Numbered from the stretch's first letter, positions 43,081 to 51,957 are shown. The stretch is 64,000 nucleotides of DNA from DATMGU01 sp035555315 (GCA_035555315.1 DATMGU010000010.1:62001-126000), one strand, 5' to 3'. The notes: generated by a model not told the origin, from the letters alone. Numbers and translations: made by a program.

Positions 43081-43476
43081 TCACTCGATATCCGGCCCTT
43101 GATGAGCGGATTGCCGCTGCGGCGCCGTGCCGTTCAGCCGTGCTAAGGATCTATAGAGAATCTGGCGCTGAAGAGCCGTGTTCTCCTCGCGCTGCTCGGG
43201 TGTCAGTTCGCCGCGCGCGGCCTGTTTGTCGATCTGCGCGACCGACTTTTCGTATTCCCGCACGGCGCCTCGCTTGGCGGCATCGCGCTCGACATCGGTC
43301 AATACCGCCGTATGGGCCGGTTCGCCCGCCTTGATCGCCGCGTGGACCGGACCGACGACCGTCAGGATGACCGCCGACAACAGGGCAATGGTGGCGATGC
43401 CGAACAAGATCGAAAGAAGCTTCGGGAGGGGAGCGGCGTGCTTGGGCCGGGCGGGTGACGTCGGGGGGTCTTCCAT
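43081..43476 (-). CDS. Small single-pass membrane protein, unknown function
   Basis: 131 residues from ATG 43476 (MEDPPTSPARPKHAAPL). A Pro-rich basic N-terminus is followed by one membrane segment (LLSILFGIATIALLSAVILTVV), then a charged helical domain (DVERDAAKRGAVREYEKSVAQIDKQ, TPEQREENTALQRQILYRSL). Topology by the positive-inside rule is N-in, with the helical part outside. No family is recognised. Codon use resembles neighbouring genes. It lies between the kinase and the binding-protein genes, all leftward. Confidence 0.65.
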   Translation of the reverse strand: MEDPPTSPARPKHAAPLPKLLSILFGIATIALLSAVILTVVGPVHAAIKAGEPAHTAVLTDVERDAAKRGAVREYEKSVAQIDKQAARGELTPEQREENTALQRQILYRSLARLNGTAPQRQSAHQGPDIE

Positions 43477-43615
43477 GGCAGTCAAATGGACACGCCAGTC
43501 GACACAAGCAACGTGCCACGGCCGCATAGCGGCAAATAAATTTTTGCCCATTCGGTCGGCCCACGAGTAGAGTATTGGTGCCCCTTATTCTCAGGCTGCC
43601 GGATTGATTGCCATC

Positions 43616-44887
43616 TCAATTGGTGCTGGTTTTTTTGGAAAGCCAGGGCGGCATCTGGAAGGTTCCGGTGGCGCTTTCCCGCGGATAAAGGAAGACCCGT
43701 TTGCCGCCGCCTTGCCATTGTCGCCAGTACGTCTGGAGATAGCCTGGACCGTAGCGGGCCTCATGGCGGTCATCGAACACCAGCCGGCCACGGACGCCCT
43801 GCAGGTCGGTCTTCTCCAACGCGGTCGCTACCGCGTCGGCCGCGGTGGTCTGTGCCCGCTCGACCGCGGCCTTATAGGCCAGCAGGGCATCATAGGCGCC
43901 AAACGCCGCGTAGCTTGGCCGACGGCCTTCGTATCGACCGCGGAAGGCGGCGTAGAAGGGCTGAGTGGCCGGGGTGATCGGCGCGTCTGGAACCGGCGTG
44001 CCGACGATCTCGCCGATCGCCTTGCCGTCGACGCGGGTGAAGAAATCGGCGTCGTCCGCGACCACGTCGAAGCCGCCATAAGGGGCGGGAAAGCGCGTGT
44101 CGTACCATTGCTTGGCAAGGATCTCGGATGAGCTGTGCGACAGCAGCGTCACCATGAAATCGATCCCCGCGTCGCGCGCCTTGGTGAGCAGCGGCGAAAA
44201 ATCGCTGGTCTCGGGGTCGAACAAGTCGACCACCGGCACTTGGATGCCCTTCGTCGCCAAAGACTTCTTTAAGATCGGGACGAGCTCCTGCGCACCCGGC
44301 GCGTTCTCGCCGAGGAAGGCGACCTTGCGGATCGCCAGATCGGGCTTGCCCAGGGTGGTCAGCAGTTCGGTAATGCTTTCCGCCAGATGATCGCTCGACA
44401 TCGGATTTGTACGGAAGATGTATTTGGGGCTGGCGGGACCCGGTTTGCCCTTGGCTTGCGGCGTCGTCGGCGCCACGACACCGATGCCCAGATAGATCGT
44501 CTTGGCAGCGATGATGTGCGGCAATTGGGCGAGTGTCACGGCGCTGCTGTTGCCGCCGATCAGCACATCGACCTTTTTGTCGATCAGCCGGTCGATCGCG
44601 GCCACGCCGCGTGCCGGGGTTTCGGTCTCATCCTCGACAGCCAGCCGCAGCTTGCGGCCGAGGATGCCGCCATGGGCGTTGAGATCCTCGACAAGCATGG
44701 CCAGCGCATCCTGCGTATCCCGGCCGGCTTGGGTCTGGGTCGGCGTCGGCACGCCGATGACGATCGGCTTTTCCGTCGCCGCTTGGGCCAGCGCCGCGCG
44801 CGGCGCTGCTAATAGCATCGGGGCTAGCAGGGCCAGCGCCCAAGCGGTCAGCGGATGAGGAAGGCGGCAGCGCGCGCAGACAATCAT
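43616..44887 (-). CDS. Branched-chain amino acid-type ABC solute-binding protein
   Basis: Periplasmic LivJ/HAAT-family binding protein of 423 residues. Signal peptide with hydrophobic core LTAWALALLAPMLLAAP and cleavage after ALA. The mature chain begins KPIVIGVPTPTQTQAGRD and shows GGILGRKLRLAVEDETETP, VDVLIGGNSSAVTLAQ and AFLGENAPGAQELVP, the type-I periplasmic-binding fold. No LivHMGF genes are near. Its ATG 44887 overlaps the stop of the upstream hydrolase gene (ATGA), so the two are translationally coupled, an unusual pairing. Ligand unknown; amides and aromatic acids are common in this family. Confidence 0.9.
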   Translation of the reverse strand: MIVCARCRLPHPLTAWALALLAPMLLAAPRAALAQAATEKPIVIGVPTPTQTQAGRDTQDALAMLVEDLNAHGGILGRKLRLAVEDETETPARGVAAIDRLIDKKVDVLIGGNSSAVTLAQLPHIIAAKTIYLGIGVVAPTTPQAKGKPGPASPKYIFRTNPMSSDHLAESITELLTTLGKPDLAIRKVAFLGENAPGAQELVPILKKSLATKGIQVPVVDLFDPETSDFSPLLTKARDAGIDFMVTLLSHSSSEILAKQWYDTRFPAPYGGFDVVADDADFFTRVDGKAIGEIVGTPVPDAPITPATQPFYAAFRGRYEGRRPSYAAFGAYDALLAYKAAVERAQTTAADAVATALEKTDLQGVRGRLVFDDRHEARYGPGYLQTYWRQWQGGGKRVFLYPRESATGTFQMPPWLSKKTSTN

Positions 44888-45705
44888 CCCAGGAGATCGA
44901 GCACCGCGCCCAGCACCCGGCCTCGCGGCAGCGCCAGTTCGTCGAGGACCGTGAAATGATTGTATCCTGGCGAGGGCAGCTCGATGACCGGCTGGCCGGC
45001 CACCCGGCACGCCGCCGCGTAATCGGCGGTCTGCCGCCGCAGTTCGGGCAATTCGTCGCCGCCGACGATCAGCCGTATCGGCGTGGTGGTTCGCGGAATA
45101 TGGCGGATCGGGCTGTGGCGGTCGATCTCCTCGGCTGTCAGCCGCAACGGGTCGTTCAGGCGGCCAAGGGCGATCGGCTCCAGCTCGAACAAGCCGCTGA
45201 TCGGCAGGGCGCCCTGGATCGCGGGATGCGCCCAATGCGCGGCCGTGAGATGGCCGCCCGCCGAATGCCCGGTCAGATAGATCCGGCCCGGATCGCCGCC
45301 CATATCGGCCAGGTTGGCGGCGAGGAAATCCAAGCCGGCCCCGATCTCGGCGACGATGCCGCTCATGGTTGCCTCGGGCGCCAGGGTGTATTCCAGATGC
45401 GCCACCGCGATGCCCCGATCGAGGGCGGCCTCGCCGACGAAATGCGTCAGGGGGGTGGCGTTGCTCTGCCAATAGCCGCCATGGATGAAGACGATGACGG
45501 GCGCCTTTCGGCCAGCCGGGAACCAATCGATGGTGTTGCGGGGGGCGGGCCCATAGGCGATGCCGTCCCGATGCTCCCGCTTGGCGCGCAAGGCGACGCT
45601 GCGCTCGTCCCAACCGCGTATGATGGCCGCGACATCGGGCACCGCGGCGCTGTTGCTGTAGCCCTTATCCAGTGCCGCCCGATCCATGCCGCGATAAAGG
45701 CTCAT
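44884..45705 (-). CDS. Alpha/beta hydrolase, kynurenine-formamidase-like
   Basis: 273 residues. The oxyanion motif is HGGYWQ, as in AFMID-type arylformamidases, and the nucleophile elbow is GHSAGGHL. Acid and His are probably in GGDELPEL and GYNHFTVLDEL. N-terminal MDRAALDKGYSNSAAVPD also resembles that group. The enzyme would hydrolyse N-formyl or other aryl amides/esters; kynurenine-pathway partners are not present here, so substrate remains open. It is co-translated with the LivJ-type binding protein that follows, hinting that the imported compound is its substrate (inference). Confidence 0.87.
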   Translation of the reverse strand: MSLYRGMDRAALDKGYSNSAAVPDVAAIIRGWDERSVALRAKREHRDGIAYGPAPRNTIDWFPAGRKAPVIVFIHGGYWQSNATPLTHFVGEAALDRGIAVAHLEYTLAPEATMSGIVAEIGAGLDFLAANLADMGGDPGRIYLTGHSAGGHLTAAHWAHPAIQGALPISGLFELEPIALGRLNDPLRLTAEEIDRHSPIRHIPRTTTPIRLIVGGDELPELRRQTADYAAACRVAGQPVIELPSPGYNHFTVLDELALPRGRVLGAVLDLLG

Positions 45706-45815
45706 GCTTCCGTCCCTGTTGTTCCGAAACGCGCGTTCATCTTATGCCTACACGCCGGGCGTCCCCAAGCTGTACCGATATTGGCTGACTATCGCCGATT
45801 TTGCCCTCTATTCAG

Positions 45816-45836
45816 CGGTATGAAATTATCATACCG
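45816..45836. promoter_or_regulatory. 21-bp operator-like inverted repeat upstream of parD
   Basis: CGGTATGA (45816-45823) and TCATACCG (45829-45836) flank AATTA: a perfect 8-bp inverted repeat ending 26 bases before the antitoxin start. Placement matches autoregulatory operators of ribbon-helix-helix antitoxins. Confidence 0.6.
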
Positions 45837-45862
45837 TCAATAAACCTCATAGTTAAGGTCGC

Positions 45863-46156
45863 ATGATGGCCGCTGCCGAGAAACGAACGTTCAGCCTGCC
45901 GAGCGAACAGGCGCGTTATATCGATAGCCTTGTTACCTCTGGTACTTATGCCACGAGCAGCGAGGTCATTCGTGCCGGCTTGCGCGCCTTGCAGGAACGT
46001 GACGCCGCCGTTGAGCGGTGGCTGCGTGAGGAGGTCGTACCGGTCGCTACGGCCATGCAGGCCGCCCCTGATCGCGCGATTCCGGCCGATCAGGTCTTTG
46101 CCGAAATCCGAAAGCTTCACGCTCAACGCCTGCCTCCGACCGACCGCGACGTATAG
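45863..46156 (+). CDS. ParD-type ribbon-helix-helix antitoxin without visible toxin
   Basis: 97 residues. The N-terminus KRTFSLPSEQARYIDSLV and TYATSSEVIRAGLRALQERD match the ParD/CopG ribbon-helix-helix DNA-binding domain; the rest is a charged tail that would wrap a ParE toxin. AAGG lies just upstream of the ATG. The following 185 bases contain no ParE: only a 20-codon frame from GTG 46161 with no clear similarity. It is therefore an orphan antitoxin, retained with a well-formed operator. Confidence 0.85.
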   Translation: MMAAAEKRTFSLPSEQARYIDSLVTSGTYATSSEVIRAGLRALQERDAAVERWLREEVVPVATAMQAAPDRAIPADQVFAEIRKLHAQRLPPTDRDV

Positions 46157-46341
46157 GGCGGTGACGTTTGATCGGATTCTGTACGGCGGTCGTGATCTTG
46201 GAACGATGAGTGACGATGTCTAGGCTTTGTCGTCATGACGACGGAGCGGGTGTCGAGAAATCCTCTGTTGTCAGCGGTTTTGCGGCGCGTTCGAGCGTGC
46301 TAGGCTACCCTTGTAGACACAAACTTGAGGGATGACCGACG

Positions 46342-47670
46342 ATGACTGCGGATGGCGGCAGCCTGCCGAATGATCTTGACGCCTATTGGATGCCGTTCAC
46401 TGCGAATCGCCAGTTCAAGGCGAATCCACGCATGGTGGTCGCCGCCAAGGACATGCACTACACGAGCAGCGACAATCGCCAGATCCTGGACGGTACGGCC
46501 GGGCTGTGGTGCGTCAATGCAGGGCATGGCCGCCAGAAGATCGTCGAGGCGGTCAGCGATCAAGTCGCGCGGATGGATTACGCGCCCAGCTTCCAGTTGG
46601 GTCACCCGCTGGCCTTCGAGGTCGCCTCGCGGATCGCGACCATCATGCCGGCCGGGCTCGACAAGGTGTTTTTCACCAATTCCGGATCGGAATCGGTCGA
46701 CACGGCGCTGAAGATCGCGCTGGCTTATCACCGCGCGCGCGGTCAGGGCTCGCGCACCCGGCTGATCGGGCGGGAACGCGGCTATCATGGGGTCGGCTTC
46801 GGCGGCATCTCCGTCGGCGGCATCTCGGGTAACCGCAAGCAATTCGGCGCGCTGCTGACCGGCGTCGATCACATGCCGCATACCCACAACCTGCAGCAGA
46901 ACGCCTTCACGCGCGGTCAGCCGGCCTGGGGCGAGCATATCGCCGACGAGTTGGAGCGGATCGTGGCGCTGCACGATGCCTCGACCATCGCCGCCGTCAT
47001 CGTCGAACCGGTCGCCGGCTCGACCGGCGTGCTGGTGCCGCCCAAGGGCTATCTGCAGCGTCTGCGCGAGATCTGCACCAAACACGGCATCCTGTTGATT
47101 TTCGACGAGGTGATCACCGGATTCGGCCGGCTGGGCAGCGGTTTCGCGACCGAGCATTTCGGTGTCACGCCGGATCTCATCGTGCTTGCCAAGGGGATCA
47201 GCAACGGCACCATCCCGATGGGCGCGGTCGTCGCCCGCGACGAGATCTACCAGGCGTTCATGGATGCGCCGGTGGATACCATCGAGCTGTTCCACGGCTA
47301 TACCTATTCCGGCCACCCGATCGCCGCCGCCGCCGCCCTGGCGACGCTGGACATCTACCGGGAGGAACAACTGTTCGAGCGGGCCGCCGAGATGGCCCCC
47401 TATTTCGCCGATGCGGCGCACTCCCTTATGGGCCTGCCGCATGTCATCGATGTCCGCAATATCGGCCTTGTCGCCGGCATCGAGCTGGAGCCGATCCCGG
47501 GCAAGCCGGCGGCACGGGCGTTCGACGCCTATCTGAAGGCATGGGAGCGGGGCGTATTGATCCGGACGACCGGCGATATCATCGCCTTGTCGCCGCCGCT
47601 GATCATCGACAAGCCGCAGGTCGACGAGTTGTTCGGAACCCTGGCCCTGATTCTGAAGGCGGCCGCCTGA
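46342..47670 (+). CDS. Class III omega-aminotransferase (beta-alanine:pyruvate type)
   Basis: PLP-dependent transaminase of 442 residues. The opening DLDAYWMPFTANRQFKANPR and the conserved LDGTAGLWCVNAGHG are characteristic of the omega-amino acid:pyruvate group. Cofactor sites: NSGSESVDTALK, IFDEVITGFGRLG and the Schiff-base Lys284 in LAKGISNGTIPMG. Likely donors are beta-alanine or diamines, with pyruvate as acceptor. GAGGGA lies upstream. The next gene begins at its stop codon. In this polyamine-rich region it could act on putrescine or a product of it, which is inference. Confidence 0.93.
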   Translation: MTADGGSLPNDLDAYWMPFTANRQFKANPRMVVAAKDMHYTSSDNRQILDGTAGLWCVNAGHGRQKIVEAVSDQVARMDYAPSFQLGHPLAFEVASRIATIMPAGLDKVFFTNSGSESVDTALKIALAYHRARGQGSRTRLIGRERGYHGVGFGGISVGGISGNRKQFGALLTGVDHMPHTHNLQQNAFTRGQPAWGEHIADELERIVALHDASTIAAVIVEPVAGSTGVLVPPKGYLQRLREICTKHGILLIFDEVITGFGRLGSGFATEHFGVTPDLIVLAKGISNGTIPMGAVVARDEIYQAFMDAPVDTIELFHGYTYSGHPIAAAAALATLDIYREEQLFERAAEMAPYFADAAHSLMGLPHVIDVRNIGLVAGIELEPIPGKPAARAFDAYLKAWERGVLIRTTGDIIALSPPLIIDKPQVDELFGTLALILKAAA

Positions 47671-48572
47671 CCGGGGTTCACCCGGACTCGACTGCCCCGG
47701 CACCGACGCCACCCGTCACCGTTTTAGCGGCGACGGGCCGGCTCGGTGCTGCTTTGGTCCGGCTTCTGTCGGCGGATGGCGTTCGGGTCATCGCCCTCGG
47801 CCGGGATAGGGTCAAGCTGGACCGGCTCGCGGCCGAGATCGGGGGCGATGTCGTCGTTCGGCAGGCGGATCTCGCCGATCCGATCCCGCTCGCCGCCGCC
47901 CTGGCGGATGCGCGGATCGTCATCAGCACCGCCCATGCGTCGTTCGCCCCCGCTATCCTGGCCGCGCTGCCGGCGGGGCGGGTGCGGCGGCTGGTGTTGA
48001 CCGGTTCGACCCGGGTGTTCTCCCGCTATCCGGATTGGACGGCCGATCAGGTGCGCGCGGCGGAGGCTGCCCTCGCGGTGTCCGGCATCCCCGGCATCCT
48101 CCTGCTGCCGACCCTGATCTATGGCCCCGAGGTCGGGAGCGTCGTGCACGGCATCGCGGCACAGCTTCGCCGCCAGCCCTTCATGCCGCTGCCAAATGGC
48201 GGAAAATCGCTGGTACAGCCGGTTCATGTCGCCGATGTCGCCCGTGCCCTGGCGGCGGCCGCGCGGATCGATCTGCTGCCGGCCGGGCCGATCGTGATCG
48301 CCGGCCCGTCGCCGATCACCTATGGCGAGATGGTGCGGGCGATCGGTCGGGCAATCGGGCGCCCCGCGGTCATCCTGCCGGTCCCATCCGTCGCGACCGA
48401 CCTGGCAGCCGCGATGCTGCGCCGACTACCGCGTGGTGCTGCGATCGCCGGGGCGATCCAGCGTCTCGCGGAAGACAAGGCGTTCGATGTCGAACCGATG
48501 CGTCGGGCGTTGGGAGTGGAGCCGATCGATTTCGCGGCCGGGCTCGCCACCGTGTTTCCGCCAGTTTCCTGA
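47667..48572 (+). CDS. NmrA/SDR-type NAD(P)-binding protein (start uncertain)
   Basis: An atypical SDR of about 300 residues with Rossmann motif PPVTVLAATGRLGAALV, then LADPIPLAAALADARIVIS, LLPTLIYGPEVG and LVQPVHVADVARAL, resembling NDUFA9-like/NmrA-type reductases. The start is problematic: no ATG, GTG or TTG lies between the upstream stop and the nucleotide-binding motif. The only ATG (47541) would force a 130-base overlap through an unrelated frame. CTG 47667 overlaps the transaminase stop as CTGA and has GAAGG 7 bases before it, so it is proposed as start. The fallback is TTG 47754, which would delete the Gly motif. Confidence 0.8.
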   Translation: MTGVHPDSTAPAPTPPVTVLAATGRLGAALVRLLSADGVRVIALGRDRVKLDRLAAEIGGDVVVRQADLADPIPLAAALADARIVISTAHASFAPAILAALPAGRVRRLVLTGSTRVFSRYPDWTADQVRAAEAALAVSGIPGILLLPTLIYGPEVGSVVHGIAAQLRRQPFMPLPNGGKSLVQPVHVADVARALAAAARIDLLPAGPIVIAGPSPITYGEMVRAIGRAIGRPAVILPVPSVATDLAAAMLRRLPRGAAIAGAIQRLAEDKAFDVEPMRRALGVEPIDFAAGLATVFPPVS

Positions 48573-48580
48573 GCGGCCGA

Positions 48581-49975
48581 TCAGTCGAGGTTGGGCAGCT
48601 GGATCGGCATGCCGCTCTCGAAGGCGCGGGCGGCGCGCAGCACCAGATCGTCGCGGTGCATCGGGCCGATGATCTGCAGACCGACGGGCAAGCCGTCGAC
48701 AAAGCCGCAGGGCATCGAGGCCGCGGGGTGCCGTGTCAGGTTGAACGGATAGGTGAACGGCGTCCACCCGGTCCAGCGGGCGTAGGGGCCGGTCCGCGGC
48801 GTTTCATAACCCGCCTCGAACGCGGTGATCGGCAGGGTTGGGCTCAACACCAAATCATAGCGCTCGAACAGCAGGTTCATGGTGATGGCGAAACCTTCCC
48901 GCTTACGACCGGCGGCGATGTAGTCGCGGGCCGACAGCTTCGCACCCTCCGCCGCGATCGCCCGCAGCCCGGGATCGATCATCTCCCGCTGCGCGTCGGT
49001 GAAGCCGGCGAGCAGGGTCGCGGCCGGCGCGAACCAATGGGCGGCGAACACCTCATCGACCTCAGGCAGGGTGAGGTCGATGGTCTCGACGGTGGCACCC
49101 AGATCGGCGAAGGCCACGGCGGCCGAGGCGACGCTGGCGGCGATGCCGGCATCGACCGGTCTTTGATTGATCGTCGGCGCATAGGCGATCCTGAGGGCGC
49201 GGACGCCGCTGTCGAGGCCGATCGACCAATCGCGGCCGTCATGGGGCAGGGCGTTGGCATCGCGCGGATCGGGTTGGGCCATGACGCTCAGCATCAGGGC
49301 CGCGTCACGGACGCTACGGGTCATCGGCCCCAGATGGGACACGGCGGCGAAAGGACTGGACGGGTAGGCGGGGACGCGGCCGTAGCTGGGCTTCAGACCG
49401 AAAATTCCGGTGAAGCTGGCCGGGATGCGGATCGAGCCACCGCCATCCGTGCCGATATGCAGCGCACCCATGCCGGTCGCCGCCGCCACGGCGGCCCCAC
49501 CGCTCGATCCGCCGGGGGTGCGGTCGAGCTGCCACGGGTTGCGGGTGATGCCGGTCAGAGAATTGTCGGTCACACCCTTCCAGCCGAATTCGGGCGTCGT
49601 CGTCTTGCCCAGCAGCACGGCGCCGTGTTCGCGCAGCCGCGCCGTCGCGGGCGCGTCCTCCGCCCAATCCTGCTTGGGATCGACGGTGCGCGAGCCACGC
49701 AGCGTCGGCCAGCCCTTGGTCAGCACCAGATCCTTGACGGTCGTCGGCACGCCATCGATCGGGCCGAGCGGCGTGCCCGCCTGATAACGGGCGGCCGACG
49801 CGCGCGCGGCCGCCAGCGCTTCCTCCTCGGCGACGAAGCAGAACGCATTGACCCGTTCGTTCAGCGACCGGATCCGGCGCAGCGCCGCCTCGGTCGCCTC
49901 GATGGGGGAAAACCGCTTGCGCCGGAAGCCCTCCGCCAACTCGCTCGCCGTCATCACGGCCAAATCCCAACTCAT
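48581..49975 (-). CDS. Amidase-signature family amidase
   Basis: Ser-cisSer-Lys amidase of 464 residues. Catalytic Lys in PTTVKDLVLTKG; the Gly/Ser-rich signature GGSSGGAAVAAATGMG and the Ser pair in TDGGGSIRIPASF are intact. ATG 49975 (MSWDLAVMTASELAEGF) has GAGGAGAG at good spacing; the ORF's earlier start at 50047 runs through a tandem repeat. Substrate unknown: relatives hydrolyse aliphatic, aryl or carbamoyl amides. It converges on the NmrA-like gene and shares direction with the GNAT and oxidase genes. Confidence 0.93.
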   Translation of the reverse strand: MSWDLAVMTASELAEGFRRKRFSPIEATEAALRRIRSLNERVNAFCFVAEEEALAAARASAARYQAGTPLGPIDGVPTTVKDLVLTKGWPTLRGSRTVDPKQDWAEDAPATARLREHGAVLLGKTTTPEFGWKGVTDNSLTGITRNPWQLDRTPGGSSGGAAVAAATGMGALHIGTDGGGSIRIPASFTGIFGLKPSYGRVPAYPSSPFAAVSHLGPMTRSVRDAALMLSVMAQPDPRDANALPHDGRDWSIGLDSGVRALRIAYAPTINQRPVDAGIAASVASAAVAFADLGATVETIDLTLPEVDEVFAAHWFAPAATLLAGFTDAQREMIDPGLRAIAAEGAKLSARDYIAAGRKREGFAITMNLLFERYDLVLSPTLPITAFEAGYETPRTGPYARWTGWTPFTYPFNLTRHPAASMPCGFVDGLPVGLQIIGPMHRDDLVLRAARAFESGMPIQLPNLD

Positions 49976-49987
49976 CGATAGTCTCTC

Positions 49988-50019
49988 CTCAGTGACGATC
50001 TGCCTCAGTGACGATCTGC
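49988..50019. repeat. Two perfect 16-nt tandem units in the amidase 5' UTR
   Basis: CTCAGTGACGATCTGC occurs at 49988-50003 and 50004-50019, just upstream of the amidase Shine-Dalgarno on the minus strand. Each copy supplies a GAGG on that strand, so the ribosome-binding sequence itself is partly duplicated. Confidence 0.85.
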
Positions 50020-50062
50020 CAGGCGCGCCGGCCGCAGCATGAACCATGCCGCCGGTGACGGT

Positions 50063-50524
50063 TCAGGTCAGAGATTTCGCCATATAGACGCGGTGGAAGC
50101 CATCCTCCGTACGCCGCTCGACGATCTCGAAACCGCGCTTCAAATAGATCGCGATATTCTCGGTCATCACCTCGTTGGTGTAGAGTGTGAGGGTCGGGAA
50201 CCTGCGCGCGCGGGCCTCCGCTTCGGCGAAATCGAGCAGCTTGCCGCCCAGCCCGATGCCTTGGCGATCCGGATGTACCGCGACGTTCTCGATCATCATC
50301 GTGGCATCCCGCGGCTCCAGCACCAGAAGGCCGAGAGCGGCCGGAGCGCCGGCCTGTCCTGCGATGATCCAGACTTCACCGGTGCGGACCAGCACCTCGT
50401 AATTCGCCAGCATCGGGGCCGGCCGACCCATGCGGGGCACAAAACGGGCATAGGCGGCGTTCACCAGCGCGGTGATGGCGGACACGTCAGCCGGTCTGGC
50501 GCGACGAATCGGATAATCGGACAT
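50063..50524 (-). CDS. GNAT family N-acetyltransferase
   Basis: 153 residues from ATG 50524 (MSDYPIRRARPADVSAITAL). The acetyl-CoA site is in ENVAVHPDRQGIGLGGKLLDFAEAEA (Q/RxxGxG/A) and the C-terminal LYTNEVMTENIAIYLKRGFE is the usual beta6/beta7 region. Located between the amidase and the PuuB-like oxidase, both leftward; a role in acetylating an amine is possible but unproved. Confidence 0.9.
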   Translation of the reverse strand: MSDYPIRRARPADVSAITALVNAAYARFVPRMGRPAPMLANYEVLVRTGEVWIIAGQAGAPAALGLLVLEPRDATMMIENVAVHPDRQGIGLGGKLLDFAEAEARARRFPTLTLYTNEVMTENIAIYLKRGFEIVERRTEDGFHRVYMAKSLT

Positions 50525-50553
50525 GTCGGCGGTCTCCCTAAGCGGCTGCCGAG

Positions 50554-51852
50554 TCACAGCATATCCAGCAGACGGTACCATAGCCGGCCGATCTCTAGAA
50601 TCGGCGCCCGGAGCTGCCTTCCGCCGGGAAAGTCGCGGTGCGGGATCGCCGCCAGCGTATCGAATCGGCCGGTCTCGCCCGCGACCGCCGACGCGATGGC
50701 TTGACCCGCCAACAGGGTCAGGGCGATCCCATGCCCGGAAAAGCCTTGCGCGTAGAACAGCCCGCCGGGCAACCGGCCGAGCTGCGGCAGCCGGTTGCGG
50801 CTGATATCGACCAGGCCGCTCCAGCCATAGGGGATAGCCGCTCCCGCCAGTTGCGGAAACACTGCGATCATCCGCGCGCGCAGCATCGCTGTCAGTGCAT
50901 CCGGTTCGCGGCCCCCATAACGGATGCCGCCGCCGAACAGCAGCCGCCGATCGGACGACAGTCGGAAGTAGTTCAGCGCATGCCGCGTGTCGCATACCGC
51001 CACATTGTCGCGGATCAGACCCCGCGTGGTGGTGTCGTCCAAGGGCTCCGTCGCGATCATGAAAGTCGAGGCGGGGATGATGCCGCGTTCGAGTTCCGGT
51101 ACCAGCCCGCCCAGATAGGCATTCCCTGCCAACACGACATGCGTAGCCCGGATCCGGCCGCCGGGCAGGTGCAATCGGGTTGTCGCATCGCCACGTTCGA
51201 TGCGGAGGACGGGGCTCGTTTCGAACAGCTGGGCACCGGCGCCAGCGGCGGCTGTCGCCAAGCCCCGGGCCAAGGCCAGGGGATCGAGATGCCCGCCGCT
51301 CGGGTCGAGCAACCCGCCGTGATAGACGGCGCTGCCCAGATGCCCGGCGATCTGCCGGCGATCGAGCGGCCGCAGCCCCGCTACCGCGTAGCGCCGGGCC
51401 AGGTGATCCGCCAGACGATTGAGGTCTTCGGCATGCGCCGGTTTGACCGCGGCGGTGAGGAAGCCGGGGGTCAAGGCGCAGTCGATCCGATGGCGGGCGA
51501 CCAATTCCGCTACCAGGTCGGTGGCATCGGTGCCGAACCGCCACAGGGCCATCGCGGTATCGAGGCCAAGGCTCGCCTCGATCGATCGGATATCGGCCGC
51601 GTAGCCCGGCACCACCTGGCCGCCATTGCGGCCGGAGGCGCCCCAGCCGATGCGTCGGGCCTCCACCAGCACGACAGTCACACCGCGCAGAGCCAGGTGC
51701 AGCGCGGTGGAAAGGCCGGTGAACCCTCCACCGATCACCGCCACATCCGCCTCGACATCGCCTGCGAGCGGCGGGTATGGCGGGGGCGGGGTCGCGGCCG
51801 CCCAATAATACGAGACAGGTGGCTCGCGATAGGTGGGGCGGTGCTCGATCAT
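50554..51852 (-). CDS. FAD-dependent amine oxidase (PuuB/DadA-like)
   Basis: 432 residues. The dinucleotide-binding motif ADVAVIGGGFTGLSTALHLA lies after a short lead (PVSYYWAAATPPPPYPPL), as in gamma-glutamylputrescine oxidase and related glycine/D-amino-acid oxidases. Further family features: IGWGASGRNGGQVVPGY and the C-terminal GFSGHGIALTLLAGQ. ATG 51852 is used; ATG 51864 in frame adds four residues. It would oxidise a primary amine to aldehyde. Neighbouring GNAT, PotF-like and Agu genes support a polyamine context; PuuA, C and D are absent. Confidence 0.9.
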   Translation of the reverse strand: MIEHRPTYREPPVSYYWAAATPPPPYPPLAGDVEADVAVIGGGFTGLSTALHLALRGVTVVLVEARRIGWGASGRNGGQVVPGYAADIRSIEASLGLDTAMALWRFGTDATDLVAELVARHRIDCALTPGFLTAAVKPAHAEDLNRLADHLARRYAVAGLRPLDRRQIAGHLGSAVYHGGLLDPSGGHLDPLALARGLATAAAGAGAQLFETSPVLRIERGDATTRLHLPGGRIRATHVVLAGNAYLGGLVPELERGIIPASTFMIATEPLDDTTTRGLIRDNVAVCDTRHALNYFRLSSDRRLLFGGGIRYGGREPDALTAMLRARMIAVFPQLAGAAIPYGWSGLVDISRNRLPQLGRLPGGLFYAQGFSGHGIALTLLAGQAIASAVAGETGRFDTLAAIPHRDFPGGRQLRAPILEIGRLWYRLLDML

Positions 51853-51957
51853 AGGGCTCAGCATAGCCGGCAACGGCACCCGGGCAACCTCCATCGCCCA
51901 CCCCGCGTTAGCCCTGGGAGAGGTCGGCGACGAGCCGACGCAACCGGGAACAGCGCC

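Noticed and set aside
46161..46223. 20-codon frame after ParD considered as a ParE remnant
   Set aside because: Too short and too weakly similar to ParE to call a pseudogene.
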